From Liolophura sinensis (taxonomy: Eukaryota > Mollusca > Polyplacophora > Chitonida > Chitonidae), in NCBI RefSeq assembly GCF_032854445.1, contig NC_088305.1, positions 7,689,606-7,753,605 on the forward strand: a stretch of DNA of 64,000 bases, read 5' to 3'. A program made the position numbers and the translations under genes. The notes under the pieces are model-generated. The model had not been told where the DNA came from, ran no database searches, and was given only the letters and a program-made list of their open reading frames with translations. Each line of letters begins with the position of its first letter. Positions within the stretch are counted from its first letter, which is position 1. Shown here one piece after another: positions 1 through 12,200 of this stretch.

Positions 1-149
1 AGGAACAATCACACCATATGCAGATCATAGAGAGACCAACTGAGACCAATTACATACCTTGAAAATGTTGGTTTTAAGATCTGTATATTAAAAAAAGATG
101 TTCTGGCACTCTGTAGGGTGACAGGAAGTAAAACGGCAGATAAAAAGAA

Positions 150-715
150 TTAAAGACGTACAGCATAGAAAGTAAAACCAGAGCTGCGACAACAGTGTGA
201 TAGTTGGCAAGCGGTGACACGTAAAATACGACCTCTTCTCAGCGTACCTCAATTAGAGTTTTATTCTAACTGTTCATGTAAATGTATATATAGTAGCAAT
301 TTACACGCCCCATAGCATTATGCCTTAAACAGAATTAGGTAAAAAAATCAGTGAAATTAAACGCAATTTATTAGAATTCATTGGTCTAGATAACTCAAAA
401 TAACATGTTGTCATCACATTTAACTTAAAATCACATTAAAACAATGCAAATGGACCAGGCATGGGGACTGCTTAGTCCAGCTGCAGAATCCTGGTTTATG
501 CGCAAATACAATATAATTAAAGACGTACAGTATAGAGAGTAAAACCAGAGCAGCGACGACAGTGTGATAGTTGGCAAGTGGTCACACGTAACCTGTGAAA
601 TTCGGCCTCTTTTACCTCAGTCAGGGTTTGATTTTAACTGTTCATGTAAATGCTTAAACAGTAGTAATGTGCACGCCCCCTAGCACCATAGCTTAAGTAA
701 AATTAAGTTAAAAAA
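150..715 (+). repeat. Dispersed ~370-bp repeat, one and a half units head to tail (unit A)
   Basis: The motif agacgtacag begins at 154 and again at 521, so the period is about 367 bp. Landmarks are gcgacgacagtgtgatag, attctaactgttcatgtaaa, cacattaaaacaatgcaaa and gcagaatcctggtttatgc. The same module recurs at 6464, 18981, 24697 (minus), 24960 and their unit B and C counterparts. No coding sequence seen in it. Confidence 0.7.
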
Positions 716-1327
716 ACAGTGTCCTGTTCATTGGGGATCCAAATGTATATAAGTGCAAATTATGACGGGACGCTTCATTCGAATTCCCTGTGCTCATTAG
801 GAAAGAGTGGTTAGCCAGGTAAAATGTTTCCGTTTCTATCATCATGTTGGCATACTTGGACCTGGGTATATAGAACATGACTGGCTTGCATTCTTGGACC
901 TGGAACATGTATATAGGACATGATTAGCTTACACGAACAAGTAAGCAGTCGCGTTTAGCAACTATGCTGCGGCTACAGATGGTGTCATGGCGAATGTTGG
1001 ATTGCTCCATAAACAAAAACCTCGCGGATACAAATAAAAAACGAAATCAGTCTTGCCCTGAATCAACAACAGTAGTAGACAGATACTGAAATCTAACGGA
1101 GAATAAATAAATTCTGGATATAGGCATAACCTTTAGAGTTGAAAAAGGAATACTGTCTGACGTTCCATATTGCTGAAGTCGAAAACATATCTTTATCAAT
1201 TCTTCATTAAACGCTGCACGTTCAACTTAAACCATTTAGCCTCGTGCTGATTGTGACCTGTCTGATACCGCTGAATCCCTTGGAATTTCTACATGTCATA
1301 CATATCAGAGTGTTCCATACTATAAAT

Positions 1328-1546
1328 GGGGGCCTCCCTAGCCCCTTTGGTTAGCGCGCTAAAAGAGTCTCTGACTAATGCGGTCTCTGTGAGATCAAGT
1401 CCAGCTCATGCTAGCTTCCTCTCCGGCCGTACGTGGGAAGGTCTTCCAGCAAACGTGCAGAAAGTCGTGGGTTTTCCCTGGCCTGCCCGGTTTCCTTCTG
1501 TCGTATAAGTGGAATATTCTTGATTACGGCGTAAAACACCAATGAA

Positions 1547-1581
<35 letters not shown>

Positions 1582-1586
1582 ATGAA

Positions 1587-1625
<39 letters not shown>

Positions 1626-1630
1626 GTAAA
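1328..1630 (+). mobile_element. tRNA-derived SINE with (AAAT)n tail, unit A
   Basis: The head starts ggggcctccctagccccttt (degraded A box). The body has caagtccagctcatgctagc (B-box region), then cgtacgtgggaaggtc, cggtttcc, gtataagtggaatattcttg and gcgtaaaacaccaatg. It ends in about 80 bp of AAAT repeats. The tail makes a long false LFIYLF-type open frame on the minus strand. Present in A and B, missing in C. Confidence 0.8.
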
Positions 1631-1862
1631 TCTATACTATAATACCATAAGTATAAAACATATACCCTTCGATCGAATGTTTTAAATTGTTGGTACGTCC
1701 GTTTTTGCATACAAATATTTCACTTGTAATAATGTAGACATCAACCTTTATTTCTCTTTCACCAAAGAGTTACTAATTTGCGCATGCGAAACCAAAAAAA
1801 AAGTGTGTTAGAATATGCAATCATCAAATCTTGTTTAGCCTGCTCTGTAAACAATAGTGCCC

Positions 1863-1960
1863 CATTTATTTATTTATTTGATTGGTGTTTTACGCCGTAC
1901 TCAAGAATGTTTCACTAAAGGACGGAGAAAACCCACGACCATCTGCAGGTTTGCTCCGCT
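1863..1960 (-). mobile_element. Truncated SINE (same family), unit A
   Basis: The plus strand reads tttatttatttatttgattggtgttttacgcc then body sequence. About 36 bp of body present in unit B (ccagcattatggtgaaagg region) are missing here. Confidence 0.7.
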
Positions 1961-2704
1961 TATTAACACCTTTCTGTTTGAGTTTGTAAACGTTTCCTGT
2001 TGTACAATCATAAAAAACCATGGTTAATAACTACACAGATGTGTGTTTCACATGTTTACAAAAGTATACACTTCTACACGTTTAACGGATTTTCACACTA
2101 AATATTAACACAAAACAATGCTTACCGGACTACTTGTGTCAGGCCTACATGAAAATATCCACCACATTACTTAATAAACATTTCACATGTATAGACAAGT
2201 ATAAAAATACATCTCTGTAGTAACTATACATAGCTTTTATATGATAATACACCAGGACATGTTTTCACACTGTAACAGAAAGATGTTTATAAACAGAACA
2301 CTAGTGTTTAGTATTATAAATGGAATGGTTTTATACATATTTTCACAATCAATCACTGAGTATTTTTGTACCTACAGTTTTGTGTAATGTAGATCAGTAT
2401 GTAACTGATATTCGACAGAATATCCACCCAAAGCCTCATGGACAGAATCTGCAGTGGGATTTTTAACTTACGTCCAAATTTCCAAACATCAATATAATGC
2501 CAAGCTAAGATCCATCATGTTTAAATTCTAAACAGGTAGCTTAACGAAATGTCTACTAATTTTTTCACAATATCAGGTGCCGTGAATAAGAAAAACAGTA
2601 ATTACACGATTCAATATTTAGTCAGAAAATATCTTTCTGTCATGCGTTCGCATGGTATCATGTTTACTCGATGCGGGTCAAACTGCATTCGTCTAATGTT
2701 TCCC

Positions 2705-2966
2705 AGGGGCCTCTGTGGCTCGGGTGATTAGCGCATTACCGCAGCGTAATGACCTGGGAGTCTCTCACCCAACGGTGGCTGTGTGTTCAAGTCCAGCTCA
2801 TGCTGGCTTCCTCTCCGGCCGTACGTGGGAAGGTCAGTAGCAGCCTGCGAATGGTCGTGGGTTTCCCCCAGGCTGTGCCGGGTTTCCTCCCATTATAATG
2901 CTGGCCGCCGTCGTATAAGTGCAATATTCTTGAGTACGAACTATAACACCAGTTAAATAAATAATT
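2705..2966 (+). mobile_element. Near full-length tRNA-derived SINE, unit A
   Basis: The head ggggcctctgtggctcgggt reads like a tRNA A box. Then come gcagcgtaatgacctgggag, gtgttcaagtccagctcatg (B box), the common body and an AAATAAATAA tail. Another 35-90 bp downstream resembles a second tail fragment. Confidence 0.8.
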
Positions 2967-3447
2967 TCTGTGGTAGGACGTTCACCATCTGTAAGCCTAT
3001 GGCATACATGGGTATGCCTATGGAGGAAACCGGGTCGGCGTAAAACACCAAATAAATACTACCTTCGCTTACTTATATCTTGTAACTTCAGGGGACTGGC
3101 TGACAGGTCGCTATGACAACACTACCAAATCTTTGATGCATTGAATATTACACAAATATACTTTCCCTAGACATTCTGACTAAACCAAGTATCATTTACT
3201 TCCTAAGGCATCCCTGCAGATAATTGTACATTGACGTACATCCATATTGGAAGCATACCTGCAAATAAGTCATCGAGAGCCATGTACAACAAAACACGCA
3301 ACAATTGCTCTGACTGTATAATTCAAAGCGAGTCTCAAGTCTGGAATTACGCTGACTGTAGCATAATTGAGTTTATGATCGGAACCAGGCAAAACATAAC
3401 AATATAATGAAAAATTGTTTTAAGTTGAGAAGATAACAATCCAACAT

Positions 3448-3472
3448 TCATGCCCCCCCCCCCCCCCCCCCA
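3448..3472. repeat. Poly-C tract, unit A
   Basis: About 20 Cs; shorter in unit B (34864..34879). Lies in the part of the unit deleted from C. Confidence 0.8.
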
Positions 3473-3893
3473 CAACCTCCCATGCAAAAAAAAAATAGTG
3501 GAGTGTGTGTGTGTCCAGTACATGTCGTTAGATGTAGGCCTACACGTTGATCTCCACAGATACTGGACGGACAAATATCCCCGAGACAGCAGCGATTGGC
3601 GAAGCTGAAGTTCCCATCAGGAGGAAGGTAAACACTTCGCTTATAACACGTTTTGACAGCTGTGCCGAGTTCCTGGAGAGTTAAGCTTTTGTTCCGAAGT
3701 CCTGCGTCCACACGCATGCGCCTTGTCCCGGTTGCAAGACGCAAGAATCAAATCTGTATTGAACGACGTTAGTTGTTAACTAATTTGTTGGCAGATATTA
3801 GCAGCGTCCATGGCCGTGACAACGCTAACCATCTTTTCGTCAAATAGGTGACCAAAAAGTTAAGTCTGATCATGCGCCGTTCTTCTGTAGACC

Positions 3894-4790
3894 CTATGGC
3901 GCCTTAAACAACTTCATATAACAATCCTTTACACCATTTCGTATTTGACCGGATATAAGCACTACGTCACATCCTTGGATTACTGCAGCTATCAGACAGG
4001 ACGTACTCCAAATACTATTTATGACAGCCGGGTCGGAATACTGGGCAGGGCAGTGTAACATCAACAAGGTTGTTGCAGGAAAGAGGCAGTTTATAAACCA
4101 AATGTTAACAAGTGTTAGACACAGAAGCCTGTATCGTCGTTTTGACAGCATACTCTTCTCTTAAAGGCTTCTCCACTTTTGGGGGCGTATTCTGATACCG
4201 GCTCTATCTGGGCTTGAATGCTTCTCGCTTTTTGTCTGGCAAAGAGCAGAATGTTATTATTCAGCGCCAATACAATAAGGCATGCAGTGAGATACAATAC
4301 ATAGGCGATTACGTATGCAAACCACGACGGGAAAACAGACCAGTCGCTTGCATCATATGGGCTGGTGGAATTCACGGTTATCTCCCTTCAACTAATGTCG
4401 ATGAAACTAACAGAACACACTTCCACGTAAACAAATGGGAATACTCCAGTAAGGAGCATGCCGATTTTAATGGACTTCTATTTCTTCTCCAAAATATCCA
4501 GGATAGAACGTATTTCTGTTCCATAACATATTCGTGTTAAGTAAATTTAAAATGTACACGAGAACAGCACTTATCTCTCTCTTACAACTGTCATGAAAAT
4601 GGCCCCGAAATTATTCACAGCAATAAATATTTTCGAGTGTACATCATCTTCAACAAGATATGACCCAATGAGAACAAGGGAGTTATCTGCCATGGAGGCA
4701 GCAGCAAACGAGACTATCAGGATAGTGAGGGATAAGACCGCGAGCCCCGGACACCATTTTTGTTGTTATTGATGTTGTTGTCACAAAAGA
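3894..4790 (-). pseudogene. GPCR-a, degenerate 7TM receptor, unit A
   Basis: Broken relative of GPCR-c. Read on the minus strand, a TM1-like stretch (SLTILIVSFAAASMADNS) lies near 4730..4660. A remnant of TM2/TM3 follows with a gap of roughly 40-50 residues against GPCR-c. A TM4-like segment (IGMLLTGVFPFVYVEV) then ends in an in-frame TGA just before TM5. The TM5 region (DWSVFPSWFAYVIAYVL) is open in 4115..4375. TM6-TM7 and a helix-8-like tail (SGQIRNGVKDCYMKLF) are open in 3894..4151 in another frame, so there is a frameshift near 4155. An extra T near 4758 also shifts the N-terminus relative to unit B. The Cys of the family CDW motif is Ser here. Not expected to give a working receptor. Confidence 0.75.
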
Positions 4791-5416
4791 CTACATACCC
4801 TGTGTTATATCGAGACTCAGCTTTGCCACCGGCCCTATGTCTGAAGTAGTCTCAACAATTTGCTGAAATGTTTCAGGCAAAAGCAGTTAGCCAGAGTTAC
4901 AGAAAAGACGAAGCAAACACAGGCGTCGATCGAAAGCGCACGCGCCAAGAGCGACTCCGCCTTTGTTCCCTGGACTCTATTTACTCATAATAGGAGATAA
5001 TGGGCGTCAGATTGTATACAAGGACGATCAAATGTTTGCGGAGAAACTTAAAACGTTCTCTATACTTTAAAGATTAGCTATGAAGTTGGGTGAATTTATC
5101 AATGTAATGTATGAACAAGTAATCTATCACAAATTCAAGCCATTATCGGTATACGCACATGACAACTGCATACCTGGGTATTTCGACAGTTATGTTTTGT
5201 ATTGAGGAAAACGGAATCCTACTGAGCATGGCGAATAACTACGCAGCTGTAAGAGTGACATTGTTAGAAAAATTATAAATAGAAATAAATAAGAACAGAA
5301 CTTTTAAAGTTTTAGTTATGTTAGTAAAGATCTTGTGCGCACGACTTAACAAAAATCTCGTGCGCACGACATAATTGTGCATTTCTGTTGGTCAATTGTC
5401 TCGTGTGTATGGCATG

Positions 5417-5610
5417 TATTTATTTATTTGATATATTTGATTGCTGTTTTACGCCGTACACAAGAATATTCCACTTATACGACAGCGGCCAGCAATATGG
5501 TGTGAGGAAACCAGGCAGAGCCCGGGGAGAACCCACGACCATCCACGTTGTGAATAATTTCAGGGACAGGTTACTGCCAGACCTTCCCACTTACGAGCAA
5601 GACTTGTATG
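5417..5610 (-). mobile_element. SINE, 5'-truncated, unit A
   Basis: The TTTATTT start, ttgctgttttacgccgtaca, agcaatatggtgtgaggaaa and accttcccacttacgagc are the common body in reverse. Confidence 0.7.
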
Positions 5611-5886
5611 TGTTTTCTTCTATTTCAATTTTTTTTCATAACCATGTCACTTTTACGGCTCCATGACTAGCTCTGAGTTAGGAAGACATTAATAGGATTT
5701 TGCAGGAAACAGAAAACATTTCCCATATATTCTACAGACAATTTGTCACCTACATTCCTATTGACACCAGCTCAAACTGTATGCGATCTTGGTGGAGGTC
5801 ATACTACTGACCACAGACGACCTTCATGTGCCGCAACATAAACTGGAACCGTGGAATTACCACCGAATGCAGTCAAGGAATATTAG

Positions 5887-6141
5887 ATTTATTTATTTAT
5901 TTATTATTATTTGATTGGAATTTTACACCGTACGTACACAAGAATATTTCGCAGATACGATGGCCCGCATTATGATGGGAAGAAACCGGGCAGAGCCCCG
6001 AGGGAATTCAGGTTGCTGAGAGACCTTCCGGGAGAGGAAGCCAGCGTGAGTTGGACTTGAACTCACAGCGACAGCGCTAATGTGAGGCTTCTGTGTCACT
6101 GCCCGAGCTGGCGTGTTAACCACCTCGACCATGGAGGCCCC
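5887..6141 (-). mobile_element. SINE, nearly full length, unit A
   Basis: Reversed tail and body, followed by ttgaactcacagcgacagcg and ctcgaccatggaggccccca, the reversed tRNA-like head. Confidence 0.75.
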
Positions 6142-6463
6142 CAGATTAGAATTAATAATATATTACTTATTTCTTTGGTGTAATGTTCAACAATACACGA
6201 TACAATCTTTCACTTACACCATTGTGGTCAGTATTAGGTTGAAGGATACTGGAGTGCCCGCGATAAACCAACGATGTTTGGCAAATTACTGACGAACTTT
6301 CTTACGTGTGACGTACTGATATTTTTCAAACTCATCCGTCAAACCAGCCGTCTACTAAAATCGATGTTCCAGGTCAATAATCGCAAGTCTAATTATCAAA
6401 ACAACGTTTATCACAAACCACCAAAGAACTATGAAAGTATATAAAATAATTATAATATAATCA

Positions 6464-6845
6464 AGACGTACAGCACCGAGAGAGAAAACCAGATCAGCGA
6501 CGACAGTGTGATAGCTGGCAAATGGTTACATGTAACCGATGAAATACGTGCTCATGTCAGTTTAGCTTAGCCAGGGTTTTATTCTAACTGTTCTTATAAT
6601 GCATAAATCGCAGCAACTTACACAGCCCCATACCACCATGGCTTAAGCAGAATTAGGTACAAACAATTGCAGTGATGTTTATTGCAACTGATCAGACATC
6701 ACTGGTTTAGAATGACTCAAAATGGTGTATTACCATGACACTTAACATACAATTACATTAAAACAATGCAAAGGGACCGGGTCTCGGGGCTGCTTAGTCC
6801 ACCAGCAGAATCCTGATTTATGCAGGAATACTATATAATAAAGTA
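6464..6845 (+). repeat. Dispersed ~370-bp repeat (unit A)
   Basis: Full-length copy with the same landmarks (cagcgacgacagtgtgatag, ttcttataatgcataaatcg, gcagaatcctgatttatgc). Unit B continues from here into a second module and about 1.2 kb more that A lacks, so A may have suffered a deletion at its right end. Confidence 0.65.
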
Positions 6846-8162
6846 ACTGCTCCCGGGCAGACAGTGGATATTCCAGGCAGTGCTGTTGGAAATGTTTGGA
6901 CAAAGATCAACTTCAAAGCCTGAAAACTCGGAATCTCAAGTCTGGCCAGAGATGTCAGCAGGTAAATATGAACACTAATCCTTTAAGAATGATGATTCCC
7001 CATCCGAGTCCCTGTCCATAATCTTACACACCCAGTCTATGCTCCTGTAGTATTGTAACCTACATAGTGTACATCCAACTGGAGTCTCACTGGCAAAAAG
7101 CTCTAATGTTGTTACACTAAAACTTCATGTAATACTATCACGATAGATCAACCATGCCTCGTCTTATTTTCATCTATGCAAATAATGCTGCTCAGCCGGC
7201 ACAAAGTAGCAATCATTGGCGATAATTGTGATCCTTTGTAAAGATTCAACTGTTCCTCCTCGTTTCTCCACTACGTGACCGTGATTTTTGCCATTTCAAG
7301 TCATTTCCAATTAGCTCTAACTTTCAGAAACAGGCACGACCGAACATCTTCAACATTGATCTGGGACGGAAGGTTTGGGTGGGTGGTGGTCTTGAGTAGG
7401 CAAAGGGGGTTGCAGCCCAAGAGATTTGAGTTCAGGGATCGCCCAAGCCCCGAAATCCATTGACTCTCAGATGCCCCGAGATGCATTCTAAGCGATAACC
7501 GTGGGAATAATATGGAAATGGGAATGATCTACGAATTCTGAAGGTGCAGTTTTTCGTACGTATTTAAATCTATATATTGTATTAGGAAGTTTTATGTATA
7601 GAACGTTTACCCTGGATTTTAATGGCATTAGTTTTTTGTTGTTGTTGTTTTTTTTAATTGTTTCTAACTGTCATGCCAAAAGCAAATTATGGTGTGTTTA
7701 AACCAAAATGAATACTGTCTGACTGACTGCATTTATCGGGGGCATTACACTGATGACGGAACAAAATGAACAGCAAGTCTGCATGAAATTAAAACCATTT
7801 TAAACTAAATCATTAAACTCTATTTGTGGGTTGAAGTGGCTTGCTTGGGCCTAGGCAGGTAAATATCGGAAATTGTTGAAAACAGACCTCAGCATTCCAT
7901 TTAATTGTACTAGCTTGGACCTAAAACACTACCAATATTGTTGATAACACCCGCCTTCAAACTTTAACATTTAATGGGTTTATTTTAGTTTAAAATATTT
8001 AAAAATAAATATCTGGTATGGTAAGGCGGGTAAACGGCCCCAATGCAAGAAACTGTGCCCCTCAAGAAACGAAGCTGATTAAAACTGTCACTGATGGCTC
8101 CTGACACTTTCGTCAGGCCACTCCTTTTTCAGCTTTGTTTTAAAAATAAATTTGAATATTTT

Positions 8163-8380
8163 GTGACCCAGGAACATCTCATCAATGCGGTCGATGTAAG
8201 CCCGACTCCAGCTCATGTTGCCCTCCTCTTCGGCCGTCCGTAAGAAAGTTTGACAGCAACCTGCCGATAGTCGTGGATTTCCCCCCGGCTCTGTCCGGTT
8301 TCCTCTCACTATAATACTGGCCGCCGGCGTATAATTGAAATATTCTTTAGTACGGCGTAAAACAGCAATCAAATAAACAA
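8163..8380 (+). mobile_element. SINE copy, unit A
   Basis: Partial head (cccaggaacatctcatcaat), tagtcgtggatttcccccc and gcgtaaaacagcaatcaaat. Immediately followed by a second partial copy. Confidence 0.65.
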
Positions 8381-8396
8381 ACAAATATTTCTTTTC

Positions 8397-8540
8397 TTCT
8401 ACATTCTCCAGCCGTAAGTTGGAAGCTTTGGCAGCAACATGCAAATGGTCGTGGGTTTCCCCGGTTTTGCCCGGTTTCCTCCCACCATAATCCTGGTCGC
8501 CAGCGTATAAGTGAAATATTCATGAGTACTTCTGTGCAAG
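8397..8540 (+). mobile_element. SINE fragment, unit A
   Basis: ccagccgtaagttggaagct, aatggtcgtgggtttccccg and gtataagtgaaatattcatg. Lacks head and tail. Confidence 0.6.
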
Positions 8541-8924
8541 TACTGTGAAACACAATTCCTAAGCGGTCAAATTTTCAAAAGGTAGAAAAATTATCCAAAA
8601 ATGAGAAAGAGAATCCTTTAAGTAATTTATATGTATTCGGAAAGCAGCAGTTCATGTCACATTTTGGTTTATTTACTTTGTAAGGGTTTATGTGGTTCCA
8701 ATTTGCTATTTCCTATGTGTATTTTAGGGCTCTGTGCACACCTTCATAGGTATCGCTGTAAGTATATTCTGTGTGGATCTGCTCACTAAGCAAGCATCAT
8801 GCTTATTTATTGTTGTCCAGTTCTCATTCCCCAGTTTTTGTTTATTTTATTTTAGTCACAACAGCAGTCTTCATACAGATTTGCACTCCGTATTGGTTGA
8901 AGACGAAGGCCAGACTGCGAAAGC

Positions 8925-9147
8925 TACCACACTAACGTCCTTCACCATACTAGCGTCCTCCACCACACTAGCATCCTCAACCACACTAGCGTCCACCATC
9001 ACATTAGCGTCCTCCATCACACTAGCGTCCTCCACCACACTAGCGTCCTCCACCACACTAGCGCCCATCACCATACTTGGGTCCTCCATCACACTAGCGT
9101 CCACCACCACACTAGCGTCCTCCACCATACTAGCGTCCTCAACCATT
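8925..9147 (+). repeat. 15-bp minisatellite, unit A
   Basis: About 14 units of a type like actagcgtcctccaccac. Because the period is a multiple of three, it is open on both strands: a Ser/Thr-Thr-Leu-Ala repeat on plus (frame 8734..9162) and a Val-Glu-Asp-Ala-Ser repeat on minus. The plus frame starts with a hydrophobic stretch (IGIAVSIFCVDLL), but I see no good case for a real protein. Confidence 0.85.
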
Positions 9148-9164
9148 GATCATCTCTTATGAGT

Positions 9165-10400
9165 GTATATTTCCTAGTTTTCAAAGCAAATGCATGTATG
9201 TTCGGGTCAAATTTATTCCTTGACGCAACTTTAGACAACAGCAGTGGTCTGCTTTAATTGACGCGAACAGGCAGCGAAAAGTCACTGTTCTATCTGACAA
9301 TACCTGTGATAGGGTAAGGAGACGAACAGCCATTGTAGCCTACACGTGTATGGTGGTGTTTTGACACTAATTTCTAGCCACAAAATGACCGTTGCCCCGA
9401 TCGCCTTTAACAGGTGGATGCACAGAGAGTTGCCACTACAGACACATTCCAGTGACATATTGATTTCAACTCCTGTCAGTCAGTAACGGTAACTATAAAG
9501 TAGGGTACATCCTGATTGAGCCGTCAATCATGCATATCGATGAAGGAAAGTTTAAGGTTTTGAAGAAGATATGTTGGACATCGCTAGCTTGATTAATTGA
9601 AGATGCCTCCACTACTGACTGTTACCAAGGCAGCAGAAACACAAAGGGCAAGAGAATTTACAAATCCCTTAACCATGGTCCGGTGCGTCATACCATATGC
9701 ACACATCATACAAATCAGATCTCAAACCCATGAGGCATAATTTGCCATGCAGAACTACAAACGTGAGTGACACTTTCTTATCGAGCGAAACAGAACAGAG
9801 TTTGCGAAAACTGACACAAACAAAACTGTTTTTAGTCTTGAAACGGAGACGGGAAACACTGCACTGTATGCATACTGACACCACATAGCCGTTACATAAC
9901 ACAGTATTACAACGGAGTCAAGTAACAACTAATAGTATGAAATACTCATTGATGGTTTAAAGTAATCCCTGGTGGTGACAAATAATCCCTGATGGTCTCA
10001 AGAATTCATGGGTTGTGTCTAATAAACACAGGTGGTGACAAATTAACACGCATACAGCATTGGGACATCAAAGTAATATATATTATAATTCACTCATCAC
10101 ACAAAATAACAGTTCCGTGGCTTGTGGCAAAACTGACTTACGGTATCTGTCTGAAGTCTATACTATATTTTGTAACCAGTGGGGTCATGGGTTCGAAATC
10201 TGACCGCCGCCATGTACGTGACAGATTCATCGTTACAACGTAACCCAACACTGGTATAATTAAATCAGTCCATCTCCGTGCCTACAGCAGGAAAATGGTA
10301 AATCCCTCATAGACAGGAAGTCCAAAATATGGGCGGGAACCCTTTGTAATAATAATAATAATCTCCACCTACTGCATAACAAATATGTCATAAAGTTAGT
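9165..10400. other. Intergenic, unit A
   Basis: Only short, unconvincing frames. A weak ~20-bp repetition (aatccctggtggtgacaaat) lies at 9955..10040. Unit B counterpart 41745..42940. Confidence 0.4.
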
Positions 10401-10416
10401 TACAACCCTAGCTTGA

Positions 10417-10629
10417 TTGACATTCTGTATGTTTCACTGTCAGTTCATTCCTGGCGATTGGCGATGGTTTACTTCTTCCAATGGTAAACCAAAGCGCCCT
10501 TACGTGAATGAAAACTTCATCGGAAAGTTTTTGAACACAGATATATGGAAGAATCGCGCAATAAGGCAACGAATCGGTTCATCACACAGGGCCCTGGCTG
10601 GCATGGACGGAGAAAGCGTTGTTCTGTAG
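10417..10629 (+). other. Small conserved open frame, function unknown (unit A)
   Basis: 70-residue frame beside the 3' end of GPCR-b, containing WFTSSNGKPKRPYVNENFIG and ALAGMDGESVVL. The unit B counterpart (42953..43171) keeps the frame despite a 6-bp insertion and a few substitutions. This part of A and B is so similar that conservation proves little. No family recognised; it may be non-coding. Confidence 0.15.
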
Positions 10630-10853
10630 CGGGTGGGCAGGATTTAGTAAAGAATCATTCGTTCCATTCATGAACTCGGTCGCGATCGTACAAGAGAAAT
10701 AAGATTGAACTGGGGCGTTAATATTAATAATTAATAATATTTAACTGGAGCATTGATTAGTGAAAACCTGAATCCCAGATGTTTGTATTCCTGAAAAATA
10801 TTACCACACTCCTAGAAAAGTAAGAACCCTTACTTGATTTTACCATCTTTCTT

Positions 10854-11840
10854 TTAAGTTTCTTTGCAACACTTTGACATTTTATATCTGATCTTGTTGG
10901 TGACTGCGCTCAGTGGAAAGCGGAACAGTTTGCACACAATATCGTGAAACGTAGGCAAGATCAAGAAGAGTGTGTTATTCCAAAAGGGCGTTAGTAAATT
11001 TGGAAAATGAAAGGCGATGAACACAGGAAAGGGAATTAGAGACCACAAAACGTACATCGCAGCGATCGAAGCGAACTTTCTCGGCTTGATGCGTTGCTCC
11101 CTCAGGTGTTTTTCCAGCCCGTGCTTTTGACCTCCGGGTTTGTCGCTAGGCTTTCTCCACGACGATCCAGTGAAAGTGAGGTAAGCTAATTTTATCGTGG
11201 CAATCTGGCCGATAACAAACATGATGAGGAGCAGGAGGTAGATTGAAAGCAGATACTGACTCGGATATGACCGCCAGTCACAGGTGATTGTGTTGCCTGA
11301 GGCGTGGACGCCGCTTGTGGTTTTTCCCGTCATGTTGTTGTTGCACTGATCTATCCGCATTATAAAGACGGCGGCGGGAACGGCACTGTGGAGAAGCAGC
11401 CCAGCCAACAAGACAACTACGGTGATTGTCACAGCCCTGTTGGTTCGCAGACCTAAAGACTGAAGCGGGAAAACCAGAGATTTACCCACCAGGAATTTCA
11501 TTCCAAGTGACGCCAAGTAATACCACAATAAGCCAAACGTTCGGATTGCTAAAATGATGAAACATTTGGTATCAGCAGTAGAAGGCGGTGAAGTAGAGAA
11601 AGGTGGCAGTAGTGCTGAAGCTGGAAACACTGCCATGGCGAAAAATATTGCACCGAGACAGAAATCTATTGCGCCAAACGTTGTGATGTTTGATTTTCTA
11701 AACCTGATAGCGATAACACACAATACATTAAGCACAATCAGTATACCTCCGAAAACAACCATGGTCACTAAACCTACCATTGTTCCTGCATTAGCGGGAT
11801 TACTTGAGTTTTCCACCAGTCCACTGTAATTGGTATCCAT
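10854..11840 (-). CDS. GPCR-b, orphan seven-transmembrane receptor, unit A
   Basis: Single-exon 328-residue protein with seven hydrophobic segments: TM1 about 20-45, TM2 57-80, TM3 93-116, TM4 136-158, TM5 196-220, TM6 262-285, TM7 291-313. Further features support a class A-like plasma-membrane receptor: an N-terminal sequon (NSS, with NYS near residue 4), a Cys before TM3 (TKC), an ECL2 with NMT and a TCDWRSYP motif, and a basic, Cys-containing tail (KMSKCCKET). The DRY box is missing; the TM3 end reads GMKFLVGKSLVFPLQS, keeping only the Pro-Leu of a class A ICL2. TM7 has no NPxxY (LPTFHDIVCKLF). The start Met is followed directly by the short glycosylated N-terminus and is the same in unit B. 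Ligand unknown. Similarity to prostanoid or other rhodopsin-family groups is not clear enough to name. Confidence 0.85.
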   Translation of the reverse strand: MDTNYSGLVENSSNPANAGTMVGLVTMVVFGGILIVLNVLCVIAIRFRKSNITTFGAIDFCLGAIFFAMAVFPASALLPPFSTSPPSTADTKCFIILAIRTFGLLWYYLASLGMKFLVGKSLVFPLQSLGLRTNRAVTITVVVLLAGLLLHSAVPAAVFIMRIDQCNNNMTGKTTSGVHASGNTITCDWRSYPSQYLLSIYLLLLIMFVIGQIATIKLAYLTFTGSSWRKPSDKPGGQKHGLEKHLREQRIKPRKFASIAAMYVLWSLIPFPVFIAFHFPNLLTPFWNNTLFLILPTFHDIVCKLFRFPLSAVTNKIRYKMSKCCKET

Positions 11841-12059
11841 GTTTTAGTCCCTCAGTGTAAACAGTCCTTGTTTAAGCTAAACTCCGATTTTAAGCAGATA
11901 TGGTCTGTTGTGATACATGGTATCAGTCTGTGTGAGATTGTCAATATTGGCAGTAACAGAACAAGCACACTTCGTATGAATAATTCTGCTATGCAGCCGG
12001 AACTAGAACGACCGGTAAAATAAAGCGAAGCGACATCTAGTTATGTCCACCATCGTGTG

Positions 12060-12200
12060 GGCGTCAAAACACCCCCAATCAAGAGCCAAAAGCACCTCCA
12101 TTTTAAAGTCTAAGGACATCTAATCAAAATCCAAAATGACGTCCCATCAAGAGTCAAAAGTGCATCCGATCAGGAGTCAAACGAACTTCCAATCCAGACT
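12060..12200 (+). repeat. Degenerate ~28-bp tandem repeat, unit A
   Basis: About five imperfect units built on caatcaagagtcaaaagtgc-like sequence, upstream of GPCR-b. The unit B counterpart is 44604..44745. Confidence 0.5.

Larger units (their letters stand above)
705..3890. other. Intergenic, unit A, left part
   Basis: Apart from the SINEs and poly-C listed, no gene is recognised. The stretch 1990..2690 is AT-rich unique sequence with many tgtttacaaaagta-type motifs. The same holds for unit B 32130..35300 and unit C 61700..63350. Confidence 0.5.
4800..8160. other. Intergenic between GPCR-a and the minisatellite, unit A
   Basis: Contains two SINEs and one dispersed repeat. A small direct repeat of a palindromic cgtgcgcacg core lies at 5330..5375. 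No gene recognised. Unit B counterpart 36200..40790, longer by about 1.2 kb. Confidence 0.45.

Noticed and set aside
1411-1710. Long Leu-Phe-Ile-Tyr-rich open frame on minus (also 32829..33089)
   Set aside because: Translation of the AAAT-repeat SINE tail; length follows repeat number.
4214-4540. 108-residue plus frame (also 35625..35951)
   Set aside because: Antisense shadow of GPCR-a; conserved only because units A and B are nearly identical there.
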